Notes: a model not told the origin generated them from the letters alone. A DNA stretch of 5,862 nt from Nitrososphaeria archaeon (GCA_021324715.1 JAJPIN010000078.1:1-5862), one strand, 5' to 3'. Shown: positions 1-5,596, counted from the stretch's first letter. Made by a program: numbers and translations.

Positions 1-489
1 GTCAAGTTTTTTTCTGATAGACAATACCAATCCATCCATCATAGAAGACGGTGCAATAATGTCGGCACCAGCTTCCGCATAACTAAGAGCAATTTTTGAC
101 ATGAGTTTCAAAGTCTTATCGTTCTCTACATAGTTATTTTGATTTAATATTCCACAATGTCCTGACAGGTTATACTGACAAATGCAGACGTCTGCAATAA
201 TTTGGAACCTATTGTCAAAGTTTTCTTTTATAGTTTTCAGGGTGGTATGAACTATTCCTTTTTTATTCCATGCTTGTGATCCGGATAAGTCGTGAATTTT
301 GGGCATCCCGAAAATAATTATCTTATCCAAGTGTAATGCGAGAATTGTTTCAAGTTTGTCTATAAGGTTTCTCTCCGATACGACATGAAGTCCGCTGTTA
401 TAAGCAGCAGGAGTACTTCCTATGATAATTGGAGTAATCAGATTTTTTGTTTTCAGTAGAGGTTTACGACACATACTCTGAAATGTCAA
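1..489 (-). CDS. hemB: Delta-aminolevulinic acid dehydratase (porphobilinogen synthase), 3' end beyond window
   Basis: HemB joins two 5-aminolevulinate molecules to make porphobilinogen in cytosolic haem/corrinoid synthesis. I translated 163 codons. The family pattern is clear: the FGMP loop, a GS-A-x-x-x-x-GIV segment, the metal motif DVCICQY with a following GHCG (Cys102, Cys104 and Cys112 as zinc ligands, Asp100 beside them), a VENDxTL segment, and AEAGADIIAPS followed by MMDG near residues 138-153. The three cysteines point to the zinc-dependent class. The two catalytic lysines lie beyond the window. I chose the TTG at 487-489 over the ATG at 472-474 because family similarity (FQSM aligned with the usual LRxM) reaches upstream of the ATG, a stop codon lies two codons before the TTG, and an AT-rich box is centred 26 bp before it. 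The usual basic N-terminal arm is missing. The gene is divergent from the glycosyltransferase. Confidence 0.9.
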   Translation of the reverse strand, partial: MTFQSMCRKPLLKTKNLITPIIIGSTPAAYNSGLHVVSERNLIDKLETILALHLDKIIIFGMPKIHDLSGSQAWNKKGIVHTTLKTIKENFDNRFQIIADVCICQYNLSGHCGILNQNNYVENDKTLKLMSKIALSYAEAGADIIAPSSMMDGLVLSIRKKLD

Positions 490-510
490 TTCTTAGACAA
501 TACAATTTTT

Positions 511-519
511 AAATATATT
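511..519 (-). promoter_or_regulatory. TATA box of hemB
   Basis: Read on the minus strand the box is AATATATTT, followed by TTTAAAAA at 506-513. Its centre is about 26 bp from the TTG at 489, the spacing expected for a leaderless transcript starting at or near that codon. No comparable box stands 26 bp before the ATG at 474. Confidence 0.55.
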
Positions 520-580
520 CATATATGATGAATTCCGAATTGTGGCTGTTCTTAAACGTCCATCCGATATAACTCAAGAG

Positions 581-589
581 TAAAATATG
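581..589 (+). promoter_or_regulatory. TATA box of the glycosyltransferase gene
   Basis: TAAAATATG is centred 27 bp before the TTG start at 612. This predicts a leaderless mRNA. No Shine-Dalgarno sequence precedes the start. Confidence 0.55.
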
Positions 590-611
590 AAACTATGTTA
601 ACTAGAAGAGC

Positions 612-1481
612 TTGACCAAAGTAACTGTTGGAATTCCATCTTACAACGAACAATCAAACATTAAGACAATTTTGGAGAGTTTAGTTTATTCAAATTTAAA
701 TTCAATTAATCTTTCTGAAATTATCATCTCAGATGATTCAACCGATGATACACCAAATATTGTAAATCAATTTATGAAAAATCATTCCAAAAAAATAATA
801 TTCCTTCATAATGACAAAAGGAAAGGAGCAGCAAGTGCCTGGAACGACATAATACAAAATGCGAATGGCGAAATAATTGTACTCTATGATGCTGACGTGA
901 ACCCAAATCCAGATTGTACAGTTGAATTGGTTAAGAAGATCAACGATAATGTTGGTATATGCGCATCTAACCCTAAAGCAATTCCAAGCAAAGGGATTCC
1001 GGCTCAAGGCACAATTTTTTTAGGCAGTTGGTTAGAATCAGTACGAAAAAGGCAGCTTTCTCAATACACTGTAATGGGGAGAGGTTTATCAATAAGATCC
1101 GATATTGCTAAAAAAATAACTATTCCTGAAACTCTAATAGCAATAGATCTATATTTACAGAACAGGGTTATAGATATGGGTTACGATGTAGTGTTTAATC
1201 CCAATGCAGTAATCCAATTCAAACCTGCAAAGACATTCGTAGATTTTTCTTCACAAGTCATGAGGGCGACAAAGGGACACCGTCAACTAAAAGAACTTGG
1301 ATATTCGATTAAATATCAGCTTTCCTTCAGAGCCGCGATTGGAGAATTTATTCGTGTAGCAATGAAAAACCCCAATGGGGCACTATCTACCTGCTTATGT
1401 TTAATCATGATTCCGGTCTTTGCTAGCAGAGGTAAGAATTTAGACAACGAATTATGGCATATTGCTGAAAGCACAAAATAA
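612..1481 (+). CDS. Family 2 (GT-A fold) glycosyltransferase
   Basis: A 289-residue GT2-type enzyme, expected to transfer a sugar from a nucleotide-sugar donor; the acceptor cannot be read from the sequence. The fold starts at once with VTVGIPSYNE (residues 4-13). It continues with the DDSTDD donor-binding stretch (41-46), KGAASAWN (71-78), the metal-binding DAD motif (93-95), an MGRGLS loop (155-160), an Asp at 179 in the place of the usual catalytic base, and QVMRA (215-219), which resembles the QxxRW motif. There is no signal peptide. A hydrophobic segment at about 258-270 may touch the membrane. The start must be the TTG: an in-frame TAG lies six bases upstream of it and the first ATG comes only at residue 55, inside the fold. 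Likely roles are surface glycan, glycolipid or protein N-glycan synthesis, which is inference only. It appears monocistronic. Confidence 0.88.
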   Translation: MTKVTVGIPSYNEQSNIKTILESLVYSNLNSINLSEIIISDDSTDDTPNIVNQFMKNHSKKIIFLHNDKRKGAASAWNDIIQNANGEIIVLYDADVNPNPDCTVELVKKINDNVGICASNPKAIPSKGIPAQGTIFLGSWLESVRKRQLSQYTVMGRGLSIRSDIAKKITIPETLIAIDLYLQNRVIDMGYDVVFNPNAVIQFKPAKTFVDFSSQVMRATKGHRQLKELGYSIKYQLSFRAAIGEFIRVAMKNPNGALSTCLCLIMIPVFASRGKNLDNELWHIAESTK

Positions 1482-1551
1482 TATTCTATCTTGCAATTAA
1501 AATTTGCAAACTTGAGTCAAAATAAAGTTGTGACCAACGAAATAAAAATGG

Positions 1552-1559
1552 TATAAATA
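1552..1559 (+). promoter_or_regulatory. TATA box of the unassigned gene at 1587
   Basis: TATAAATA is close to the archaeal consensus and centred about 31 bp before the TTG at 1587, so any leader would be about five bases. It lies in the 105-bp gap after the glycosyltransferase, so the two genes are probably transcribed separately. Confidence 0.6.
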
Positions 1560-1586
1560 CTCCTGTCTAATTACGATTCTAGAGAA

Positions 1587-2192
1587 TTGAGCGAGAATTT
1601 AATTGCTTCTTGTGGATATGTTTGTTATCCTAGGGACAACAATGCTCAAAATTTGATTGAATATTGGAGGAATTCTGATGTTGTTAAAGATTTGTATTTT
1701 GCAACTGCGACATTTGCATTTGAAAGTAAACCGTATTTTCCAAACAATTCGAATCAATATATCCTTGTGAAATATGTCGGTCTCGACAAAATGGTTGGAG
1801 GGATTTCGAAATATCAGAGCCCTAGCAGTTCTCTATTTCTCTTCAATAATCAAACAGAATTATTTGAAAAATATCACGAAAAAGTAAGTTATGTCTCAAT
1901 TTATTATACTAGATATGATCACGATCATCACGAGTTAAGGGATATCGCAGGTATTCTCGCAAGAAAAGATATGGTTGTGAGTGCAAACTTAGGCAATCTA
2001 AAATTTATCAATAACAAGAAATTACCATTTATTTTTCCACACGCCGACAACATCATAATATTGGAAGTGGAGGGTAAAAAAAGCCATCAAAGTGATCAGA
2101 ATTATTGTGAAAAAACAAGAAGAGATGTTGCAAGGAAAGGGATAGCTCTAATCAATCTTGTAAGCTTCTCTATCTTAGAAAAACTAAGCTAA
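1587..2192 (+). CDS. Protein of unknown function, 201 residues
   Basis: I do not recognise the family. The ORF has a good promoter, a composition like its neighbours and no competing frame, so I take it as real. It has no signal peptide or clear membrane segment. Visible points are a Cys pair near the start (Cys9, Cys13), an acidic-histidine cluster DHDHHE at 111-116, and a C-terminal half alternating strand-like stretches (DMVVSANLG 128-136; FIFPHADNIIILEVEG 148-163) with a final helix-rich part containing EKTRRDVARKG (175-185). The order 'VVSANLG ... ADNIIILE' resembles late strands of a TIM-barrel, as in spherulin-4-like glycosidase-related proteins. That is only an impression. The start is TTG: the open frame runs upstream only to a TAA at 1554-1556 and offers no ATG or GTG. 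An early nucleotide-binding P-loop or other textbook motif is absent. Confidence 0.72.
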   Translation: MSENLIASCGYVCYPRDNNAQNLIEYWRNSDVVKDLYFATATFAFESKPYFPNNSNQYILVKYVGLDKMVGGISKYQSPSSSLFLFNNQTELFEKYHEKVSYVSIYYTRYDHDHHELRDIAGILARKDMVVSANLGNLKFINNKKLPFIFPHADNIIILEVEGKKSHQSDQNYCEKTRRDVARKGIALINLVSFSILEKLS

Positions 2193-2212
2193 CTGTTCTG
2201 ATCAGAACCGTT
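2191..2212. promoter_or_regulatory. 22-bp near-perfect palindrome before the aIF5A promoter
   Basis: The core GTTCTGATCAGAAC (2195-2208) is a perfect 14-bp palindrome. After one mismatched pair (T2194/C2209) the symmetry continues for three more base pairs on each side (AAC/GTT). It starts on the stop codon of the upstream gene and runs into the TATA box, covering the place where the BRE should lie. A dimeric regulator site is the natural reading; a terminator hairpin for the upstream gene is possible, but no T-run follows. Confidence 0.5.
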
Positions 2213-2219
2213 AAATATG
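2211..2219 (+). promoter_or_regulatory. TATA box of aIF5A
   Basis: TTAAATATG is centred about 33 bp before the TTG at 2248, giving a leader of roughly seven bases. It is 45 bp from the ATG at 2260. Its first two bases overlap the palindrome just upstream. Confidence 0.5.
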
Positions 2220-2247
2220 AAGTAATTTTCTATTTTTTCGACTGATA

Positions 2248-2640
2248 TTGAGCAAGCCAATGGATCTGGGAAGTCTAAAAGTCGGCTCTTATATCATAAT
2301 AGACAACGAACCATGCAGAATCGTCTCATATGATCATAGTAAGCCTGGAAAACATGGTTCGGCGAAAGCCAGAGTTTCTGCGATTTCTGTTTTCGATGGA
2401 TCAAAACATAGTTTGGTCTCTCCTGTTTCTGCAAGCGTGAGTGTTCCACTTATCGATAAAAGAAATGGTCAAATCATTTCCATTTCTGGACAAACTTATC
2501 AAGTAATGGATCTTGAAACTTTTGAAATGTTTGAAACTTTATCAGTCGAAGATGAAATAAGAGAAAAAATTGTACAAGGAGCGGAAGTCGAATATTGGAA
2601 GGTACTTGAAAGGGTAAAAATAATCAGAATAAAAAGCTAG
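2248..2640 (+). CDS. eif5a: Translation factor aIF5A (hypusine-containing)
   Basis: Archaeal IF5A, the homologue of eukaryotic eIF5A and bacterial EF-P, binds the ribosomal E site and helps peptide-bond formation at difficult sequences. At 130 residues it has the usual length. The N-terminal SH3-like domain (about 1-68) carries LGSLKVGSYI (7-16), the EPCRIV strand (21-26) and the hypusination loop SKPGKHGSAK (31-40), in which Lys35 is the residue modified by deoxyhypusine synthase. The C-terminal OB-fold domain (about 70-130) has the QVMDLETFE region and a late YWKVLERVKIIRIK strand. The TTG start is preferred to the ATG at 2260 because archaeal relatives begin MSKP before the conserved DLGSLKVG. 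The gene lies 55 bp after its upstream neighbour and ends 11 bp from the convergent phosphoesterase gene. Confidence 0.95.
   Translation: MSKPMDLGSLKVGSYIIIDNEPCRIVSYDHSKPGKHGSAKARVSAISVFDGSKHSLVSPVSASVSVPLIDKRNGQIISISGQTYQVMDLETFEMFETLSVEDEIREKIVQGAEVEYWKVLERVKIIRIKS
2616..2636 (-). terminator. T-rich terminator candidate for the phosphoesterase
   Basis: Read on the minus strand, two short T5 tracts follow within 40 bases of the phosphoesterase stop codon. They lie inside the 3' end of the aIF5A gene. Archaeal termination often uses such U-tracts without a hairpin; the tracts here are short, so support is weak. Confidence 0.3.
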
Positions 2641-2651
2641 ATCTACGAATC

Positions 2652-3167
2652 TTACAATCTTACAAATTGATATGTTTTATTCAAAGTATTGAATATTATT
2701 ATTGATGGCTCTGTTTCAATAATTCCATCGATATTTGGAAAATCGTTGTGTGCGCAGCCAGGATTTAATACTAACGTATTGCCTATTTTATCATCACATT
2801 TTATATGGCTATGTCCACAAATGACCAAATCATATAATTGACTTGCAATAATAGCTTGTGTTAATTTGTTATATGTTCCATGATATATGGCAATTCTTAA
2901 ACCGTCTAGTTCTAGGTCCCCAAATTCACCGAACAGCTCTCCGCCAATATCATTGAAATTTTTTAGCAAGCCTATTTTTTCACCATCGTTGTTGCCAAGT
3001 ACTCCTATCAATTTTCCGTTAAAGTTTTTAAATTCCTTTACTATGCCAGGGAAAACATAATCTCCTGCATGAAATACATATCTCACTTTTCTTTCATTAA
3101 ATACACTTACTGCGATTTTTAGATTTGACACGTCATCGTGTGTATCAGAAATTATGCCAATGTTCAT
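2652..3167 (-). CDS. MJ0936/YfcE-type metallophosphoesterase
   Basis: A 171-residue calcineurin-like phosphoesterase of the small MJ0936/YfcE group, two-metal enzymes that cleave phosphodiesters; the physiological substrate is generally unknown. All metal-site motifs are present and in order: ISDTHDD (Asp8, His10), HAGD (Asp36), GNND (Asn59, with Asp61), YHGT (His96) and GHSH (His119, His121), followed by the LNPG turn (134-137). The length is full for the group and the protein is cytosolic. The ATG start places the first strand at residue 2, as in relatives. The upstream DedA gene on the same strand is 95 bp away, with a T-run and a TATA-like box between them, so I infer separate transcription. 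The 3' end converges on aIF5A. Confidence 0.92.
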   Translation of the reverse strand: MNIGIISDTHDDVSNLKIAVSVFNERKVRYVFHAGDYVFPGIVKEFKNFNGKLIGVLGNNDGEKIGLLKNFNDIGGELFGEFGDLELDGLRIAIYHGTYNKLTQAIIASQLYDLVICGHSHIKCDDKIGNTLVLNPGCAHNDFPNIDGIIETEPSIIIFNTLNKTYQFVRL

Positions 3168-3201
3168 TAGTTATACGGGTACTGTGAAAGACTAACGTCC
3201 C

Positions 3202-3210
3202 AATAAATTA
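3202..3210 (-). promoter_or_regulatory. TATA-like box of the phosphoesterase gene
   Basis: TAATTTATT on the minus strand is centred about 39 bp before the ATG at 3167. This predicts a leader of about 12 bases, one of the few leadered genes in the window. No Shine-Dalgarno sequence is visible. Confidence 0.4.
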
Positions 3211-3217
3211 ATCTATC

Positions 3218-3224
3218 AAAAAAA
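3218..3224 (-). terminator. T7 tract downstream of the DedA gene
   Basis: Seven T on the minus strand about 40 bases after the DedA stop codon and directly before the phosphoesterase promoter. The position fits an archaeal U-tract terminator; there is no hairpin. Confidence 0.4.
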
Positions 3225-3262
3225 TGTGAATGCAACTTATGGCACACAAGGGGAATTCTTTA

Positions 3263-3916
3263 TTAATCATCATACGAAGCCTCGCTTTTCTGGTTCCTTT
3301 TATTTCGTTTTCTAAGTTTGACAACAAACCAAATTATGAATACGGCTATAACAGAAGCTGATACTAAGTCGAGATATACTGCATATTTGTCAATATTATT
3401 CCAGTTATTTCCAAGTAAGATACCAACATAAGTCAACATTGAATTCCAAACAAGGGAACCTAGAAATGTATATATCGTAAACTTTAAAAAATTAGTTTTG
3501 CCCACGCCACATGGGAGTGATATGTAAGTTCGTATTGCAGGTAACAATCTGCAAAAGAAGGAAATTTTGTCACCATACTTCTGAAATAGCTCTTCAGTGA
3601 GTTCAAGATGGCTTTTTTTAAACAGTATGTATTTTCCATATTTTAAAATTAAAGCCCTTCCTGCTTTTAAACCAAGGTAATATGTTAGGATTGAACCAAC
3701 AAGATTACCAAGGGTACCTGCTAGTATTACGCCTATTGACCCAAATATCCCTTTACTAACGAGAAAGCCAGAGAAAGGCATAATGATTTCACTTGGTATA
3801 GGAATTAGAGCACTTTCTAATATCATCAATAAAAAAATTCCGGGGTACCCTAAACTGGATATAAATGAAATAACGAAGTCTATGATTGGTTTTAGGATTT
3901 CAAAAGTGATTGACAA
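3263..3916 (-). CDS. DedA-family membrane protein
   Basis: DedA/SNARE-associated-type integral membrane protein of 217 residues, the usual size. Characterised members of this superfamily move lipids across membranes (undecaprenyl phosphate or phospholipids in bacteria); the archaeal substrate is unknown. Diagnostic motifs are ESALIPIPSE (34-43), with the acidic residues and prolines of the first re-entrant loop, and FFCRLLPAIRTYISLPCG (120-137), with Arg123, Pro126 and Arg129 of the second. Hydrophobic helices lie at about 8-33, 59-82, 143-169 and 178-199. The last is followed by a basic tail (KLRKRNKRN), probably cytosolic. The start is TTG at 3916: a TAA is the preceding codon and no ATG occurs until residue 31. 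A TATA box at the leaderless distance supports it. A link to lipid-carried sugars and the nearby glycosyltransferase is speculative. Confidence 0.9.
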   Translation of the reverse strand: MSITFEILKPIIDFVISFISSLGYPGIFLLMILESALIPIPSEIIMPFSGFLVSKGIFGSIGVILAGTLGNLVGSILTYYLGLKAGRALILKYGKYILFKKSHLELTEELFQKYGDKISFFCRLLPAIRTYISLPCGVGKTNFLKFTIYTFLGSLVWNSMLTYVGILLGNNWNNIDKYAVYLDLVSASVIAVFIIWFVVKLRKRNKRNQKSEASYDD

Positions 3917-3940
3917 TTAATTGTTAAAAAATCGATGGCA

Positions 3941-3948
3941 TAAATATC
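3941..3948 (-). promoter_or_regulatory. TATA box of the DedA gene
   Basis: ATATTTA on the minus strand is centred about 28 bp before the TTG at 3916, a spacing that fits a leaderless mRNA. It lies between the tRNA 3' end and the DedA start, so the tRNA and DedA genes need not share a transcript. Confidence 0.55.
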
Positions 3949-3990
3949 TCTTTATCTTTCACCAATGGAATATTGATATCGAAAATTACA

Positions 3991-4065
3991 TGCCGGAGGC
4001 GGGACTTGAGCCCGCGGCCTTTCGATTATGAGTCGAACGCTCTGACCAAGCTGAGCTACCCCGGC
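3991..4065 (-). tRNA. tRNA-Met (anticodon CAT), probably elongator
   Basis: A complete 75-nt cloverleaf. The acceptor GCCGGGG pairs with CTCCGGC (one G-U) and the discriminator is A. The D arm is GCTC/GAGC, the anticodon stem TTCGA/TCGAA with loop CTCATAA (anticodon at 4028-4030), the variable loop five bases, and the T arm GCGGG/CCCGC. There is no intron and no encoded CCA. The G1-C72 pair and the lack of three G-C pairs at the base of the anticodon stem speak against initiator tRNA, which starts A-U in archaea. The sequence start resembles archaeal elongator Met; tRNA-Ile2 with modified C34 cannot be fully excluded. The T loop reads CTCAAGT, so position 54 is C where U is nearly universal. 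Confidence 0.95.
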
Positions 4066-4100
4066 GCTCAGCCTCTTAACCAAAATGATTTTTTGAACAT

Positions 4101-4108
4101 AATATATT
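4101..4108 (-). promoter_or_regulatory. TATA-like box of tRNA-Met
   Basis: AAATATATT on the minus strand is centred about 40 bp before the first tRNA base. It predicts a 5' leader of about 13 bases, to be removed by RNase P. Confidence 0.4.
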
Positions 4109-4181
4109 TGATTCAAAGTGCAGGTTCCTTTTCTCCTTAATTTCAACTTAATGCCTTGTTAAATCCTTCTTAATTAAAGAC

Positions 4182-4216
4182 CTTATCAATTTAGTAAAAT
4201 ACCTTTTTTTGATAAG
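4182..4216. repeat. Inverted repeat upstream of the eL13 gene
   Basis: Arms CTTATCAA (4182-4189) and TTGATAAG (4209-4216) are perfect complements separated by 19 bases. The right arm lies just upstream of the presumed eL13 TATA box. It could be a regulator site, but 8-bp arms in very AT-rich DNA may be chance. Confidence 0.35.
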
Positions 4217-4221
4217 AAACA

Positions 4222-4230
4222 CTTTAATCT
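4222..4230 (+). promoter_or_regulatory. Weak TATA-like box of eL13
   Basis: CTTTAATCT is centred 27 bp before the ATG at 4253, fitting a leaderless transcript. The match to the consensus is modest. Confidence 0.35.
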
Positions 4231-4252
4231 AGATCTCTGAATTTTTTAGAAT

Positions 4253-4531
4253 ATGAAGGACGCTGTAAAACGGGGAATCGTGAAGACAGTAAATAACGGC
4301 ATCATAATTATTCGAAATGGAAGAGGCTATTCTAAGAGTGAACTAGTACAATCAGGAGTAACAGATATTCGTGTAGCACGAAAGAGAAAGATACCCATTG
4401 ATCCTTTTCGAAAAACCACGCATAAAGAAAATATTGAACAACTCAAAGGTATTTTAGGTAAGGAAATTCCAAAGGTTGAAAGCAATACAAAACAAAAAAG
4501 AGTAAGAAAGAGGACTAACCAGTTTTCTTAG
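4253..4531 (+). CDS. rpl13e: Large-subunit ribosomal protein eL13 (L13e)
   Basis: A 92-residue protein with the archaeal L13e core: RNGRGYSKSELVQSGV (21-36), VARKRKIPID (41-50) and FRKTTHKENIEQLK (52-65). These match the family's 'GRGFS..EL..AG', 'AR.LGIPVD' and 'RR.T.HEENVE.LK' blocks. The protein sits on 23S rRNA of the large ribosomal subunit and is known mainly from TACK archaea and eukaryotes. The tail (about 75-92) is strongly basic and probably disordered, as is common for rRNA-binding extensions. ATG is the natural start, with a TATA-like box at leaderless distance. The gene stands alone, outside any ribosomal protein cluster, divergent from tRNA-Met; another translation gene, aIF5A, lies 1.6 kb away. 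Replacement of LG by RK in the usual LGIPVD block is a small departure from the consensus. Confidence 0.87.
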   Translation: MKDAVKRGIVKTVNNGIIIIRNGRGYSKSELVQSGVTDIRVARKRKIPIDPFRKTTHKENIEQLKGILGKEIPKVESNTKQKRVRKRTNQFS

Positions 4532-4605
4532 ATTTGATCGGAGTTGAACCGTATGTCACACTATGCAAATAAATAAAACGATTACCTGAATTAGTTTAGC
4601 GGATG

Positions 4606-4629
4606 GAGGATATATATAAATATATCCTC
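4606..4629. promoter_or_regulatory. 24-bp inverted repeat enclosing the promoter of the CBS gene
   Basis: Arms GAGGATATAT (4606-4615) and ATATATCCTC (4620-4629) are perfect complements around the four-base centre ATAA. The TATA box lies inside the repeat, so a dimer bound here would block TBP. The GAGGA/TCCTC ends are GC-containing and not explained by AT richness alone. Confidence 0.5.
4613..4622 (+). promoter_or_regulatory. TATA box of the CBS/zinc-finger gene
   Basis: TATATAAATA is a near-consensus archaeal TATA box centred 26-27 bp before the ATG at 4644. It predicts a leaderless mRNA. Confidence 0.7.
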
Positions 4630-4643
4630 TCAATAATATACTC

Positions 4644-5276
4644 ATGACAAGTTCCTTAGTTTCAGAAAGCATTTCTTCACTCCTCTCGTGGCCAGTAGGG
4701 AATATAATGAATAATGATGCGATTATACTCGAGGCGGACAGGAGTCTAGATGAAGCAATAAAAAGAATGAAGGAAAAGAATCAACGTAGCGTGCTTGCTT
4801 CCCACTTGGGCGAGGTCGTAGGAATGGTTAGCAAAACAGATATACTCTATAAGGTAACGTCTGAAGGAAAGAATCCTTCTAAGATCAAACTAAGGGAAAT
4901 AATGACATCTCCCGTCCTTGCAGTCAATCCACAAAACACTATAAAAGATGCTCTTACAATAATGAATAAACGTAATGTAAGACAATTAATGGTCCACGCA
5001 TATTCTGCAGTTCTTGGAATAATTTCGCGTGAGGATATTTCTAGGAAAATGGAAGAAATTGCACTTACATCTGTAGATGAGGTTCTCCATGGAAAACCTG
5101 TATGTATAATCGATACCAAGACAATAGAGTATGTGAAAGATTCTAGTAAGGCAAATTTCAGTTGCGCATATTGTGGCTCTCCATTTGACACAAAAGAAGG
5201 TCTTTCAAAGCATATAGATAGGCTTCACAATGAATCCGGAATTTTGGAAGGAGATGTCAGGCATTTAATGGAATGA
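4644..5276 (+). CDS. CBS-domain pair with C-terminal C2H2 zinc finger
   Basis: A 210-residue cytosolic protein. Two CBS domains form a Bateman module: the first at about 17-73 (VGNIMNNDAIILEADRSLDE; VVGMVSKTDIL), the second at about 83-137 (LREIMTSPVLAVNPQNTI; VLGIISREDIS). Such modules usually bind adenosine nucleotides or similar ligands and change a partner domain. After a linker (about 138-170) comes one canonical C2H2 finger: Cys174, Cys177, His190 and His195 (C-x2-C-x12-H-x4-H, with F and L at core positions), able to bind zinc and perhaps nucleic acid or protein. The arrangement suggests a ligand-sensing regulator, which is inference. The ATG start has a strong TATA box at leaderless distance, embedded in an inverted repeat, so self-regulation is conceivable. 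A T8 tract follows the stop codon. Confidence 0.9.
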   Translation: MTSSLVSESISSLLSWPVGNIMNNDAIILEADRSLDEAIKRMKEKNQRSVLASHLGEVVGMVSKTDILYKVTSEGKNPSKIKLREIMTSPVLAVNPQNTIKDALTIMNKRNVRQLMVHAYSAVLGIISREDISRKMEEIALTSVDEVLHGKPVCIIDTKTIEYVKDSSKANFSCAYCGSPFDTKEGLSKHIDRLHNESGILEGDVRHLME

Positions 5277-5284
5277 TGCCCTTA

Positions 5285-5305
5285 TTTTTTTTATAAATTC
5301 TTTTC
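5285..5305 (+). terminator. T-rich terminator after the CBS gene
   Basis: A T8 run starts nine bases after the stop codon, followed by another T-rich stretch (ATTCTTTTC). This is a typical archaeal U-tract terminator without a hairpin. Confidence 0.5.
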
Positions 5306-5476
5306 AATGAGTGACCTGATGTACCTATAATTAGTAACCTCTATCAGCAAAATAGAAAAGTATCTAATTCCCAATATTTTGTCGAAGCATTTTTCTTGTA
5401 ATTAGTTTATTATTTATGGCATACTCCATATGACCAATCCCTTTTCTAATCTGGTTCTAGAAGCGAAGTCTATGAA

Positions 5477-5596
5477 CTAAAATGAATTCATGAATTGAAT
5501 GTTCTCCTGATTCATCTGCACATTTGGGTAATATTTGATTAAGAAATCTCCATTACTTAAAATATAAAAATGATATGCAGGAATAAACTCACTCAA
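5477..5596 (-). CDS. Possible small protein, 39 residues, unknown
   Basis: Minus-strand frame reading (L/M)SEFIPAYHFYIL, then SNGDFLIKYYPNVQMNQEN, ending in NSF. It looks protein-like: alternating hydrophobic and aromatic residues and an NGD turn between two strand-like stretches. The frame stays open upstream to 5656 without ATG or GTG. The TTG at 5596 has a TAAATAAT box centred 25 bp before it and is followed by a Ser codon, the same start pattern as the neighbouring genes. I recognise no family. It may equally be the remains of a longer gene: a second coding-like minus-strand frame follows at 5364-5456. It is divergent from the secreted-protein gene, 88 bp between the starts. Confidence 0.35.
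   Translation of the reverse strand: MSEFIPAYHFYILSNGDFLIKYYPNVQMNQENIQFMNSF

Noticed and set aside
472..474. ATG as hemB start
   Set aside because: Family similarity continues upstream of it and no TATA box stands at the right distance; the TTG at 487-489 fits better.
738..1007. Minus-strand ORF of 89 codons
   Set aside because: It lies wholly inside the glycosyltransferase gene, whose family motifs are clear; the antisense translation shows no motif.
1491..1509. TTGCAA repeated as an inverted pair after the glycosyltransferase stop, as a terminator hairpin
   Set aside because: TTGCAA is self-complementary, the arms are only six bases and no T-run follows; chance is enough.
2260..2262. 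ATG as aIF5A start
   Set aside because: It would drop the conserved N-terminal SKP residues and lies 45 bp from the TATA box, further than usual.
3952..4146. Minus-strand ORF of 64 codons
   Set aside because: It reads straight through the complete tRNA-Met gene; it is a shadow of the tRNA.
4203..4210. T8 run as a plus-strand terminator
   Set aside because: No plus-strand gene ends upstream of it; it sits in the eL13 promoter region.
4847..5191. Minus-strand ORF of 114 codons
   Set aside because: It is antisense to the CBS/zinc-finger gene, which has clear domains and a strong promoter.
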